DNA from: an uncultured Verrucomicrobiota bacterium
GTDB lineage: Bacteria; Verrucomicrobiota; Kiritimatiellia; CAIVKH01
DNA: 64,000 nucleotides
Direction: 5' to 3'
NCBI GenBank assembly: GCA_937996795.1
Contig: CALKUH010000029.1
Location: forward strand, 37,275 to 101,274
The first letter of the stretch is position 1; every line of letters starts with the position of its first letter. A program made the translations under genes and the position numbers. Below the pieces are notes generated by a model. It ran no database searches. It was not told the origin of the DNA and saw only the letters and a program-made list of their open reading frames with translations. Of the stretch, positions 19,346 to 27,472 are shown piece after piece.

Positions 19346-21133
19346 ATGGGTGTGCGGCGTGAAAAATGGGTGCGGGTGCGATGGCTGGCAAGGCCGAAAT
19401 GGCTGGTGTGTGCGCTGGCGCTGCTCGCGTCGGCGGGCGGCGCGGTCGCCGATGTGGGCTATGAGGTCCGGTTCCGCGACGTGCCCGGGTGGCGGATGCG
19501 CGACACGCTCCGGCAGCACAGCGAAACCTACGCGCTGCGCGCGCACGCCCCGCCCAGCGACACGCTGCTGCTGCGCCGCGCGGAACTCGACCTGCCCGCG
19601 CTGCGCGATGTGCTGCGCGCCGCCGGCTACATGGGCGCGGCGCCCGCGGTGCACCTGGTGACGTCCACGCCGCGCCGCGTGGTGTTCCGCCTGAATCCCG
19701 GCCCGCGCTACCGCCTCGGCGAGGTCCGCCTCCACGCGGGCCCGCTGCCCGTTCCCGACGCGCGACGCCTGGGCTGGGAACCGGGCATGCCCGCGCGGAG
19801 CGATGCCCTGCTCGCGGCGGAACAGGAATGGCTCGCGCAGGTGCGGGCCCGCGGCCATCCGTCGCCGCGTTTCGCGAAACGCGCCTATCGGCCCGACCAC
19901 GAACGCCGCCTCGTGCACGTCGACCTGGAATTGGACCCCGGCCCCGCCGCCGTATGGGGCGACATCTCCATCACGGGACTCGTCCGCGTGGAGGAACGGT
20001 TCGTCCGCAACGAACTGTCGCTGCCGCCGGGCGCGCCCTACAGCCCGGAGCAGCTGGACGAAACACGCGCGCGCCTGATCCAGCTGTCGCTGTTCTCCTC
20101 CGTCGGCCTCTCGGTGGCGGAGACGCCGGACGAAGCCGGTCGCCTGCCGGTCGAGCTGTCGTTGCGCGAGCGGCGTCCGCGCACGGTCTCCGCCGGCGTG
20201 CGTTACACGACGGATGAAGGCGCCGGCGCGCGCGCGGAATGGGAGCATCGCAACCTCGCGGGCCGCGCCGAGCGGATCCGCTTCACCGCCGACGTCGGCG
20301 AGTCGGCGAATGCCCTCGAAGCGCGGGTCACGCTCCCGCAGTTCGGCGGGCCGCGCCAGCGCCTGCTGCTCAGCACACGCGCCGCGGAGGAATCGCCCGA
20401 GGCCTACGACAGCCGGAGCGTTCGCGCGGCGGCGCAACTGGAGCGCGAGTGGCGGCAGCGCTTTTGGGCGCGCGGGGGCGTCGCCTTCCGGCTCAGCGAC
20501 GTCGACCAGCTCGACGCCGAAGACAACTTTGTCTTTCTGTCGTTCCCGCTGGAGGCCGACTGGAATACCAGCCGCTCGAGGCTCGACCCGCGCGGCGGCT
20601 TCCGCCTCCTCACGCGCGTGGAGCCGTTCTATGACCTCGAGCAACAGGATCGCGGCTTCGTCAAATCCGGCGCGACGCTGAACCGCTACCAACGCCTGAA
20701 CCGCGAGCGCACCTGGCTGCTCGCGGGCCGCGTGACGGCGGGCGCGATCAGCGGCGCAGGTTCGGGTTCGATCCCGGCGGACGAACGGTTCTACGCCGGC
20801 GGCGGCAGCTCCGTCCGCGGCTACGCCTACCAGACGGTCGGTCCGCTCAAGGAGGGCGAACCCGTCGGCGGGCGCTCCCTGCTGGAGACCTCGGCGGAAC
20901 TGCGCGGACAGGTCTCGGAATCGCTGGGCGTCGTGGCCTTCGTGGATGGCGGCACCGCCTACGAGGCGAACACGCCGGATTTCGACGAGCCGTTCCGCTG
21001 GGGCGCCGGCGTCGGGCTGCGCTATTTCACCGCCGTCGGCCCGCTCCGCGCCGACATCGCGTTCCCGCTCGATCGCCGACCCGACGTGGACAAGCATTAC
21101 CAGTTCTACCTGAGCCTCGGGCAATCCTTCTGA
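19346..21133 (+). CDS. tamA: Outer-membrane translocation component TamA (BamA/Omp85 family)
   Basis: 595 residues, close to the usual ~580. A signal peptide (LVCALALLASAGGAVAD) is followed by POTRA repeats (about 40-270, e.g. VWGDISITGLVRVEERFVRNELSLPPGAPYS) and a C-terminal Omp85 beta-barrel with the hallmark FYAGGGSSVRGYAYQTVGP and final strand YQFYLSLGQSF. TamA sits in the outer membrane and works with TamB in assembling outer-membrane proteins and moving phospholipids between membranes. Its start is only 12 bases from the divergent dctP start, so the promoter must overlap or the true start is slightly further in (GTG codons at 19352 or 19370). Confidence 0.9.
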   Translation: MGVRREKWVRVRWLARPKWLVCALALLASAGGAVADVGYEVRFRDVPGWRMRDTLRQHSETYALRAHAPPSDTLLLRRAELDLPALRDVLRAAGYMGAAPAVHLVTSTPRRVVFRLNPGPRYRLGEVRLHAGPLPVPDARRLGWEPGMPARSDALLAAEQEWLAQVRARGHPSPRFAKRAYRPDHERRLVHVDLELDPGPAAVWGDISITGLVRVEERFVRNELSLPPGAPYSPEQLDETRARLIQLSLFSSVGLSVAETPDEAGRLPVELSLRERRPRTVSAGVRYTTDEGAGARAEWEHRNLAGRAERIRFTADVGESANALEARVTLPQFGGPRQRLLLSTRAAEESPEAYDSRSVRAAAQLEREWRQRFWARGGVAFRLSDVDQLDAEDNFVFLSFPLEADWNTSRSRLDPRGGFRLLTRVEPFYDLEQQDRGFVKSGATLNRYQRLNRERTWLLAGRVTAGAISGAGSGSIPADERFYAGGGSSVRGYAYQTVGPLKEGEPVGGRSLLETSAELRGQVSESLGVVAFVDGGTAYEANTPDFDEPFRWGAGVGLRYFTAVGPLRADIAFPLDRRPDVDKHYQFYLSLGQSF

Positions 21134-23769
21134 TGAAACGGTTCCTCAAGGTCCTGCTCCTCCTGCTTCCCGTGCTTGCCGCGGCGGCGCTGTGGCTGCT
21201 GCGCAGCGAGTCGGGACAGGCGCAGCTGGAGCGCTGGCTGCGCCCGCGCCTGCCCGGGGAGGTCCGCATCTCCGGGCTGGGCGGCGCGCTTCCGTTCCGC
21301 GGCCATCTGGATGTGATCGAGCTTCGCGACGAGCGCGGGGTGTGGTGCGTCGCGCAGGATGTGCAGTGGACGCTACAGCCGCGCAGCCTCTTGCGCCGTG
21401 AACTTGTCCTGCGCAGCGCTTCGGGCGCGCGCGTGGACCTACTGCGCCTGCCCGCGGGCGACGGGGCGCGCCCGGACGTGACGCCGCGAGCCGCGTCGCG
21501 CTGGTCGTTCTGGGTCCAGTCCGCGCGCGTCGACGATCTGGTGGTGGACGCCTCCATTCTCGGCGAGCGGTTGTCGGTCCAACTGGAGACCGCGCTGCGC
21601 GGCGATGCGCGCGCGTGGACCGCCGCCGCCTCGGCGTCCACCACCTGGCGCGACGAGGCGTTGCTGCTCGTGGGGTCCGCACGCGCCGCCCCCACCGGGT
21701 CCACCTTTGAAATCCGGCGGCTCGCCGGCGATGGATTCGAAGCGCAGGCCCAGGGCGGGTGGGCGCCGGAACGCCGCATCGAAGTGACCGGCGCCTTCAC
21801 GAACGCGCCGCTGCTCGCGCGGCTGGCGCGTCTTGAACACAGTGGCGCAGGCCGGTTCAACGGCGCGCTGGTGTGGCGCGGGGATGGACCGAGCGCGGGG
21901 CTGAAGGCGTCGGTCTCGGATGCGCGGGGCTTCGGCATCGAACTCCAACACGGATGGGGGTCCGCCGTGTGGACGCCGAACGGCTGGCAGACGACCGTGG
22001 TCGAAGCGGACGGCCGCTGGCGCGGCGAACCGTGGCGGCTGGCGCAGCCGGTGGAACTGTCGGCAGGTGCGGGCGGCCTCCGCTGGAACGCGCCCGCGTT
22101 CGCGTGGGCGGGCCTCGCGGCGGAAAGCCGGGGCGTGTGGTCGACGGCGCGTGTCGATGCCGTGGTGCGCCTGCCCGCGGTGGACCTCGGCGCGTCGCCG
22201 GTGTCGAATCGCCTGCGCGCCGGCATCGCGCGCGCCGAACTGCGCGTGTCCGGCACGCCGGATCAGCCGCACTGGCTGCTGGAAGCGGAGGCGGATGGCG
22301 TGGCGCCGCGCGTCGACTCCACGTTCCAATTGAACCCCGCGCAGGTGCGCCTGCGCGCGGAAGCCGTCGACGGCGAGGCGCGCGTCGCCGGGCGGGTGGA
22401 GGGATGGACGCGCGAGCCGATCCGCCTTCAGGCCTCGATGCCGCTCCATGCGCCGCTGGACGGGCGTCCGGTTTCCATCGCGCCCACGGGCGCCGTCGCG
22501 GGCGCGCTGGCCTTTGAGGTGGACCTCGCCCAGGCGGGCCGCTTTGCCGATCTTCGCGGCGCGAGCCTTGAAGGCCGGGTCGCGTGCGACCTCACGGTCG
22601 GCGGGACGTGGTCCTCGCCCGCAGTAAACGGACGCCTCACGCTGGAACGTGGCCGCGCCGAGTTCCCGGATAGCGGCACCGTGTTGCAACACATCGAGAT
22701 CGACCTGCGGGCGGATCGCGATCAGCTCGTGATCGCGCGCGCGGAGGCGGACGATGGCGCGGGCGGTCGCATCGCGCTGGACGGCGCCCTCCGATTTCTT
22801 CCCGCGGAGGGCTTCCCGCTGGAGGCCGGCCTGCGGCTGCATCGCGCCGCCCTGTGGCGGCAGGATGGAACGCAGATGCGGCTCGACGGACGCGTGGCCG
22901 TGCGCGGTCCCGTCACCCGCCCGGTCGTGACGGGGCGGCTGGATCTGGTGGACGCCGAACTCCGCCTGCGTCCCACGCCGCCCACGCTTCGCCTCGTGCC
23001 CATCGACGACCCCGCGGGCCCGGTGGCCGCCCCCGCGACGACGTCGGCGTGGCTGCAGGCCATCGCGCTCGACGTGGCGGTGCGCGGGCGCGACATCCGC
23101 GTGGCGGGTCGCGGCCTGGACTCCGTGTGGCGCGCGGATCTGCGCGTGGACGGGGTCGCCGCGTCGCCCCGGCTGCGCGGGCCGCTGACCGTGGAGCGCG
23201 GCTATTTCCTCTTCATGGGCCGTCGTTTCACCCTCGACCGCGCCGTGCTTTCCTTCGACGGACGTACCCCGCCGGCGCCGGTGATTGACCTCGCCGCCTC
23301 CGCGCGCGCCGGGGACATGCAGGCGCGCCTCTACGCGGCGGGTCCGATCGACGCGCCCGCGCTGCACCTGGAGTCGGACCCCGCGTATCCGGCGGATGAG
23401 ATCCTCGCGCGCCTGCTGTTCGGCCGCTCGACCGATGCCATCAGCCCGTTCCAGGCGGTGCGCCTGGCGCACGGGCTGAACGTCCTGCGCGGGCGCGGCC
23501 GTACGCTGGACGTGCTGGAGCGGGGACAATCGATCCTGCGCGTGGACCAGCTGGAACTCGTGCAGAGCGATGAGGCCGCGGAGATTTCCGCCATCAGCGT
23601 CGGCAAATACGTCGGGCGCAACATCTACGTCGAAGGCGAAAAAGGCCTCGGCGAATCCGCCGACCTCATCACCGTGGAAGTCGAACTCACGCCCTCCCTC
23701 ATCCTCACCACCGAATCCAGCCCCCGCATCCGCGAAGGCATCGGCCTCAAATGGCGGCGGGATTATTAG
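21133..23769 (+). CDS. tamB: TamB-type inter-membrane bridge protein (DUF490)
   Basis: 878 residues, shorter than E. coli TamB (~1250). One N-terminal signal-anchor (FLKVLLLLLPVLAAAALWLL) fixes it in the inner membrane; the rest is the repetitive beta-rich AsmA/TamB structure that spans the periplasm. The C-terminal DUF490 region is clear: GPLTVERGYFLFMGRRFTLDRAVLSFDG, YPADEILARLLFGRST, and the closing VGKYVGRNIYVEGEKGL...VEVELTPSLILTTESSPRIREGIGLKWRRDY. The start overlaps the tamA stop (TGATG), so the partners are coupled. It probably forms a lipid or nascent-protein conduit to TamA. Confidence 0.88.
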   Translation: MKRFLKVLLLLLPVLAAAALWLLRSESGQAQLERWLRPRLPGEVRISGLGGALPFRGHLDVIELRDERGVWCVAQDVQWTLQPRSLLRRELVLRSASGARVDLLRLPAGDGARPDVTPRAASRWSFWVQSARVDDLVVDASILGERLSVQLETALRGDARAWTAAASASTTWRDEALLLVGSARAAPTGSTFEIRRLAGDGFEAQAQGGWAPERRIEVTGAFTNAPLLARLARLEHSGAGRFNGALVWRGDGPSAGLKASVSDARGFGIELQHGWGSAVWTPNGWQTTVVEADGRWRGEPWRLAQPVELSAGAGGLRWNAPAFAWAGLAAESRGVWSTARVDAVVRLPAVDLGASPVSNRLRAGIARAELRVSGTPDQPHWLLEAEADGVAPRVDSTFQLNPAQVRLRAEAVDGEARVAGRVEGWTREPIRLQASMPLHAPLDGRPVSIAPTGAVAGALAFEVDLAQAGRFADLRGASLEGRVACDLTVGGTWSSPAVNGRLTLERGRAEFPDSGTVLQHIEIDLRADRDQLVIARAEADDGAGGRIALDGALRFLPAEGFPLEAGLRLHRAALWRQDGTQMRLDGRVAVRGPVTRPVVTGRLDLVDAELRLRPTPPTLRLVPIDDPAGPVAAPATTSAWLQAIALDVAVRGRDIRVAGRGLDSVWRADLRVDGVAASPRLRGPLTVERGYFLFMGRRFTLDRAVLSFDGRTPPAPVIDLAASARAGDMQARLYAAGPIDAPALHLESDPAYPADEILARLLFGRSTDAISPFQAVRLAHGLNVLRGRGRTLDVLERGQSILRVDQLELVQSDEAAEISAISVGKYVGRNIYVEGEKGLGESADLITVEVELTPSLILTTESSPRIREGIGLKWRRDY

Positions 23770-24173
23770 GGGGAGGATTCACCACGGAGGCACGAAGCGC
23801 GCGGAGGGGAGGGTGGTGAAGGAACAACAAGCGCCCTTAAAGCGGCGCCGACGGCGCGGCGCCCTCCAACATAATGCAGCCTGCGCTTGGAGGGCGGCAG
23901 GCCATTGCGCTGAGGTACGCTGGAGAACCCCGTGGCGCGACCCCATCGACAACTCCGGCACCCGCAAACGCCCCATTCCCCGCCGAAATTCGCATTGCAT
24001 CGCCCCCGGAATATTCTTCACAGTCGCTCCGCCTAAGCGATGCTTCCTTGCATCTTGTCGTTTAAGATGATAGCAAAAAGCACTTTTACGTAACTCGATT
24101 CAAATCAGGGCGGCCTTTTCAGAACGGCGGGATAGTGGGAAACCGACTAATCACTTGTTCGGCGGAGCAAGCT
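23770..24173. other. 404-base non-coding stretch rich in repeats and hairpins
   Basis: No convincing gene. It holds, in order: a CACGGAG-type repeat flanked by ttcaccac and gtggtgaa (23779-23820); a hairpin with 10-bp arms cgccctccaa (23860-23869) and ttggagggcg (23887-23896); the 20-mer shared with 11954-11973; and from about 23990 a shift to AT-richer sequence that continues through the island genes. GGAG at 24164-24167 serves the first island gene. The composition change inside this gap marks the likely left edge of transferred DNA. Confidence 0.6.
23776..23820 (+). repeat. CACGGAG-type repeat, left flank of the island
   Basis: Reads ggattcaccacggaggcacg followed by a GC-rich centre and gtggtgaa, giving 8-bp terminal inverted arms. 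The same ggattcaccacgg sequence recurs in reverse at 50793-50805, and a related copy lies in inverted orientation at 27426-27460 on the other side of the low-GC island. Confidence 0.65.
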
Positions 24174-25088
24174 ATGAGCCACATCATAACACGCAAGATG
24201 ATAACCACAAAGAGCGACGTCTTCGGCCGCAAGTGGTGGTATGCCTTTCGCGATCTACCAGAGATAGCCGACGAGGTTAAGGCAAAGCAGTACGTCGATT
24301 CGCTATTCCAACAGTGCGGCGCAATTACGAAGTCATGGAATGCCGACGTGAACTCCGAATGGATTGTGCGCTGCTACCTCGCCGCACGTCTGATAATGGC
24401 GAGCACCCTATACATCAATAGTTATCGCCACTGCATGACGGTCAATCAACGAGTTCCCGCGACATTTCTTCAGTACTACGCCGTACTATTCGCCATGCGC
24501 GCCAGCGTCCTTACCTCGCCGATGCAATCATGGAGCAACGGCGAACTCGTCGGCATGACGCATAGCAAGGCGATCAACGTCAGTTGCGACATTCTCAAAT
24601 GCATCACATTATCTGACTACGCTGACACAATAAAGGGACAAATAGCCGAAATGAAAGGTAAGCGAGAATTGATATCGTACATCGCCCCGTCTCGGGGCGA
24701 TGGAGATATTCTACTTCTCGACGATACTGGACTGATCGCGTTGTGCACGCGCTTTTCCGAGATGGCCCAACTTCAATCCGAGGTGATGGAGGCTTCTCTA
24801 CACAAGAAGGCACCCGACAAGTCCACCCTTGTTTTCAAAGATGAATTCTTCAGACAAGCATGCTCGGCTGTGTGCGAGGAATGCGAATATCTCGATCACG
24901 AAGATGCATACCGCCTTGATTATCTGCGTCGAAAGCATCCATTGATGACCAATGTGTGTCACATCATTTCGGAGGGTCACTCGGAAGACTTCTTTGGTGC
25001 CTGGCTGCCAAAAGACGATGACGAAGTGAGGTCGGACGCGGTGTTCGATCCGGATAAGGAATGGGATGTCATATTCGATATTCCATGA
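24174..25088 (+). CDS. Island protein of unknown function
   Basis: 304 residues from the ATG at 24174, chosen because GGAG lies six bases upstream; a GTG at 24135 would add 13 residues. The protein is soluble, mostly helical and Cys-containing (SAVCEECEYLDHED, KAINVSCDILKCITL). Segments such as SLFQQCGAITKSWNADVNSEWIVRCYLAARLIMASTLYINSYRHC look like a long helical bundle. I do not recognise the family. Codon use and base composition are clearly AT-richer than the flanking housekeeping genes (ATA, AAA and TTA codons are frequent), indicating recent transfer. It precedes a three-gene Nudix/oxidoreductase operon. Confidence 0.65.
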   Translation: MSHIITRKMITTKSDVFGRKWWYAFRDLPEIADEVKAKQYVDSLFQQCGAITKSWNADVNSEWIVRCYLAARLIMASTLYINSYRHCMTVNQRVPATFLQYYAVLFAMRASVLTSPMQSWSNGELVGMTHSKAINVSCDILKCITLSDYADTIKGQIAEMKGKRELISYIAPSRGDGDILLLDDTGLIALCTRFSEMAQLQSEVMEASLHKKAPDKSTLVFKDEFFRQACSAVCEECEYLDHEDAYRLDYLRRKHPLMTNVCHIISEGHSEDFFGAWLPKDDDEVRSDAVFDPDKEWDVIFDIP

Positions 25089-25094
25089 AGGAAT

Positions 25095-25144
25095 CGCCTT
25101 CACCGTATTCCTCACCCGCGGCGGGTTCGGAATCCGGTGAGGCG
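25095..25144 (+). terminator. Imperfect hairpin between island genes
   Basis: Arms cgccttcaccgtattcc and ggaatccggtgaggcg pair along about 16 positions with one bulged T and one mismatch, and an inner accc/gggt pair closes the stem. No T-tract follows, so factor-independent termination is unlikely; taacgttag directly after it recalls an integron R box, but no matching AAC box lies on the 5' side. It separates the unknown gene from the Nudix operon. Confidence 0.45.
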
Positions 25145-25170
25145 TAACGTTAGCAGAGAAGAATGAAAGA

Positions 25171-25845
25171 ATGAAAAAGAGCGACAGCTTCATATTGCTC
25201 ACAGTCGTAGTCGGGGTTATACTCAACTTGGGTGCCGCCCATATCGACCGTCGATTCCCTCCCGTGTCCGCCTATGCGTCCACGCTTCTGGCGGCCGCGT
25301 TACTGCTCTATTTGTGTTATCGGGTTTTTGACGGGCTTCTGCATTATCTCCGCTTTGGCCGTTACGCAGTGCTAATCTTTTTCCTGAACAGCAAGAACCA
25401 ACTACTCTTGATTCGCCATCCGTATCACAAATGTTACTTGCCGCCGGGCGGGCGTCTTTCCCAGTGGGAGCTTCCTCACGAAGCTGTTTCCAGGAAGCTA
25501 AAGGAAGAAGTCGGCGTTACGTCTTACGAACTTCATCCCACGTTTCATAATCCTCCTGTGGTGATAAGCGAAAAGGTCGAGGATGTTCCACGTCCATACA
25601 CGGTTCATATGGAGCACCGACGACAGCGGAACCTGATACGATTCCATTATGCCTTTGTATACGTGTGCCGCTTTAAGGGGAACGACGAAACGCTTCCGCG
25701 TGTCGCGGACTACGAACCGCACTTCTTCGACCTCGAATCCATCTATAACATGCCACGTGGCACGATCCCATATGATGACATTATACGCCGCTACGAAGAC
25801 ATCCTAATACAGCTCGGAGTTCCACACTATGTCGACAAAGCATAA
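25171..25845 (+). CDS. Membrane-anchored Nudix hydrolase
   Basis: 224 residues. Two N-terminal hydrophobic helices (FILLTVVVGVILNLGA and ASTLLAAALLLYLCYRVF) anchor it to the membrane with the C-terminal Nudix domain presumably cytoplasmic. The Nudix box runs from GGRLSQWELPHEAV through SRKLKEEVGV: the spacing of Gx5Ex7REUxEExGU is kept, but the Glu of RE is Lys (RK), while the two metal-binding Glu (EE) are present. It probably hydrolyses a nucleoside diphosphate derivative. A membrane Nudix followed by two overlapping genes is unusual. It overlaps the next gene by 17 bases and has the AT-rich composition of the island. Confidence 0.75.
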   Translation: MKKSDSFILLTVVVGVILNLGAAHIDRRFPPVSAYASTLLAAALLLYLCYRVFDGLLHYLRFGRYAVLIFFLNSKNQLLLIRHPYHKCYLPPGGRLSQWELPHEAVSRKLKEEVGVTSYELHPTFHNPPVVISEKVEDVPRPYTVHMEHRRQRNLIRFHYAFVYVCRFKGNDETLPRVADYEPHFFDLESIYNMPRGTIPYDDIIRRYEDILIQLGVPHYVDKA

Positions 25846-26773
25846 GCTGCTGATCGTCGGCTGCGGCAAGCACCTCCTGAACACGATGAGCCATCATCTC
25901 CTTCGCTTGAAGTCTGCGGCGTTGGTTTGTTGCGTTGACCCTATTACACATGCGCGGCACGCGGCACGCGACCTGTTACGATGCGGCTCTTCATGTGCCG
26001 CCATCGAAGAAGTAGACTTCTCCACCGTCTCGGCTGCCATCGTTGCAACCCCACCATACGCGTCGTTTGCAATCACAAATCATCTAATCGAGAGACATAT
26101 TCCCGTTCTTGTTGAGAAACCTCCAGCCATGAATAGTGCCGATATCGCGACCTTGGACGAGAAGGCGCAAAGGCTTGGTGTTCGCGTTCAGGTAGGTTTT
26201 AATTTCAGGTTCGCGGCAGCCTATAGAGCACTGCGAAACGTTTGTGAGAAGCATCCGCCGGCACTCTTGTCATGCCACTTCGTTAGCCGTCATCCCGCTT
26301 CTTCCGAGTGGGGCGTTAGCGATCCACGCGAGGCTTGGCTGCGCCACAACGGAGTTCACCTCCTCGATATGGTCCGATCCGTGAGTGGCGCACTGGTGTT
26401 AACCAATGCTGAGCGCACCAGTAGTGGAGAAGGCAGGCACTTGGCATGCGTGGCTCTGCACTCCGCATCGACTATCATTCAGGTCATCGTCGGGAATATG
26501 ACATCCGGGTTCTCACTTGGAATGACCGCAATTCTAGAAGATGGAAGGACCTTTCAAATGAGAGGTCTTGGCTCATGCGTAGAAGTTGCATATCCTGACG
26601 GCCCTGTTGTCTCGACACTTTATGCGACCAAGAGTATGGATGATGGATGGGATCGGTTAGGCTACGGAGCAGAACTCGATGCGTTTCTTAGCGATGACCC
26701 GAATATTGAACGGCCGAATCTTGGAGATGCGCTAAACGCGTCGCTCATGTGTGACGCGCTTTGCAGGGAGTAA
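25829..26773 (+). CDS. Gfo/Idh/MocA-family NAD(P)-dependent oxidoreductase
   Basis: 314 residues. N-terminal Rossmann fold with KLLIVGCGKHLLNTMS as nucleotide-binding loop, ATPPYASF, and the family's EKP signature in IPVLVEKPPAMN; the C-terminal catalytic half has HNGVHLLDMVRSV, where the HxxxxD arrangement is typical. The family oxidises or reduces sugars, inositols, sugar-nucleotides and biliverdin-type substrates. GGAG lies nine bases before the ATG, inside the upstream Nudix gene. Flanked on both sides by Nudix enzymes, its substrate may be a nucleotide-linked metabolite (inference). Confidence 0.82.
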   Translation: MSTKHKLLIVGCGKHLLNTMSHHLLRLKSAALVCCVDPITHARHAARDLLRCGSSCAAIEEVDFSTVSAAIVATPPYASFAITNHLIERHIPVLVEKPPAMNSADIATLDEKAQRLGVRVQVGFNFRFAAAYRALRNVCEKHPPALLSCHFVSRHPASSEWGVSDPREAWLRHNGVHLLDMVRSVSGALVLTNAERTSSGEGRHLACVALHSASTIIQVIVGNMTSGFSLGMTAILEDGRTFQMRGLGSCVEVAYPDGPVVSTLYATKSMDDGWDRLGYGAELDAFLSDDPNIERPNLGDALNASLMCDALCRE

Positions 26774-26777
26774 TCAC

Positions 26778-27353
26778 ATGACAAATGACAATTGCGCGCT
26801 TCTTAAGGCAAGCGCCCTCAAACTGCTCGACGTATATGCGAAGACTTATCATAATGAGTCGGAGCAAATCGAGAGATGCCGCTTGCTGCTGCAATCACTT
26901 CCTGACCCATTCTCGGATAGGGAGGCTCGCGGGCACATTACCGCTTCGGCCGTAGTTGTCGCCGGGCCTCCATATTGCGCACTTCTCATCTTGCACGAGA
27001 AGTTGAATCGCTGGTTTCAGCCGGGTGGCCATGTTGAGACAGCGATTGACGGTTCAATCGTGGATGCCGCCCTGCGCGAGTGTTTGGAGGAGACAGGAGA
27101 GCACGCGCACACTGCTGGCACTGGTCCCATTCTTATCGACATTGATATCCACCGTATTCCTCAATCCAGCAAAATGCCATCGCATGAGCATTATGACATG
27201 CGCATACTGTTCCGCTTGGATCCCAAGCCGCTTCGGTCCGCAGCAATGAAGTGGGTGCCGCTATCAGAACTTGCCAAAGATTCTGATATTACGCTTTCGC
27301 GCTTTTCACAGAAGGCAATAGATCTGCTAACCAGAGGGTCCTGCTTATCGTGA
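26778..27353 (+). CDS. Soluble Nudix hydrolase
   Basis: 191 residues from the ATG at 26778, four bases after the oxidoreductase stop with GGGAG upstream. The Nudix motif is complete: FQPGGHVETAIDGSIVDAALRECLEETGEH, with REcLEETGE providing the metal ligands (the box is slightly long between G and RE, as in many ADP-sugar-type enzymes). The DIDIHRIPQSSKMPSHEHYDMRILFRLD segment resembles Nudix proteins of the MutT/ADP-ribose class. The 3' end of the gene forms the left arm of an attC-like hairpin. Last gene of the island. Confidence 0.82.
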   Translation: MTNDNCALLKASALKLLDVYAKTYHNESEQIERCRLLLQSLPDPFSDREARGHITASAVVVAGPPYCALLILHEKLNRWFQPGGHVETAIDGSIVDAALRECLEETGEHAHTAGTGPILIDIDIHRIPQSSKMPSHEHYDMRILFRLDPKPLRSAAMKWVPLSELAKDSDITLSRFSQKAIDLLTRGSCLS

Positions 27354-27392
27354 CCCCGAAGCGGGTTCACGAACGCATACCCTAGTCGTTAG
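27327..27392 (+). repeat. attC-like imperfect hairpin at the island's 3' end
   Basis: A 66-base folding unit overlapping the Nudix stop codon. Pairs by eye: ctaac (27327-27331) with gttag (27388-27392); agggt (27335-27339) with accct (27379-27383); gc (27343-27344) with gc (27375-27376); cgtga (27349-27353) with tcacg (27367-27371); cccg (27355-27358) with cggg (27362-27365). Outer AAC/GTT boxes, an unpaired spacer, a second box and bulged bases are the layout of integron attC sites. R' reads GTTAGGG instead of GTTRRRY, so this is only a candidate. Confidence 0.5.
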
Positions 27393-27425
27393 GGGGGATT
27401 TGCCGCAGCTGCACGGAGCGCGCTT

Positions 27426-27460
27426 CCTCTCCGTGCCCTCCGTGTCTCCGTAGTGAACTC
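27426..27460 (-). repeat. CACGGAG-type repeat, right flank of the island
   Basis: Read on the minus strand it begins gagttcactacggagacacg and continues with further cacggag units. It is related to, and inverted relative to, the copy at 23776-23820 on the left side of the island, so the low-GC genes lie between inverted members of one repeat family. Confidence 0.6.
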
Positions 27461-27472
27461 TTCCCCCCTCGA

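Noticed and set aside
25095..25144. Second integron attC site between the unknown gene and the Nudix operon
   Set aside because: The hairpin is strong and taacgttag follows it, but no AAC box exists on the 5' side to pair with the GTT box.
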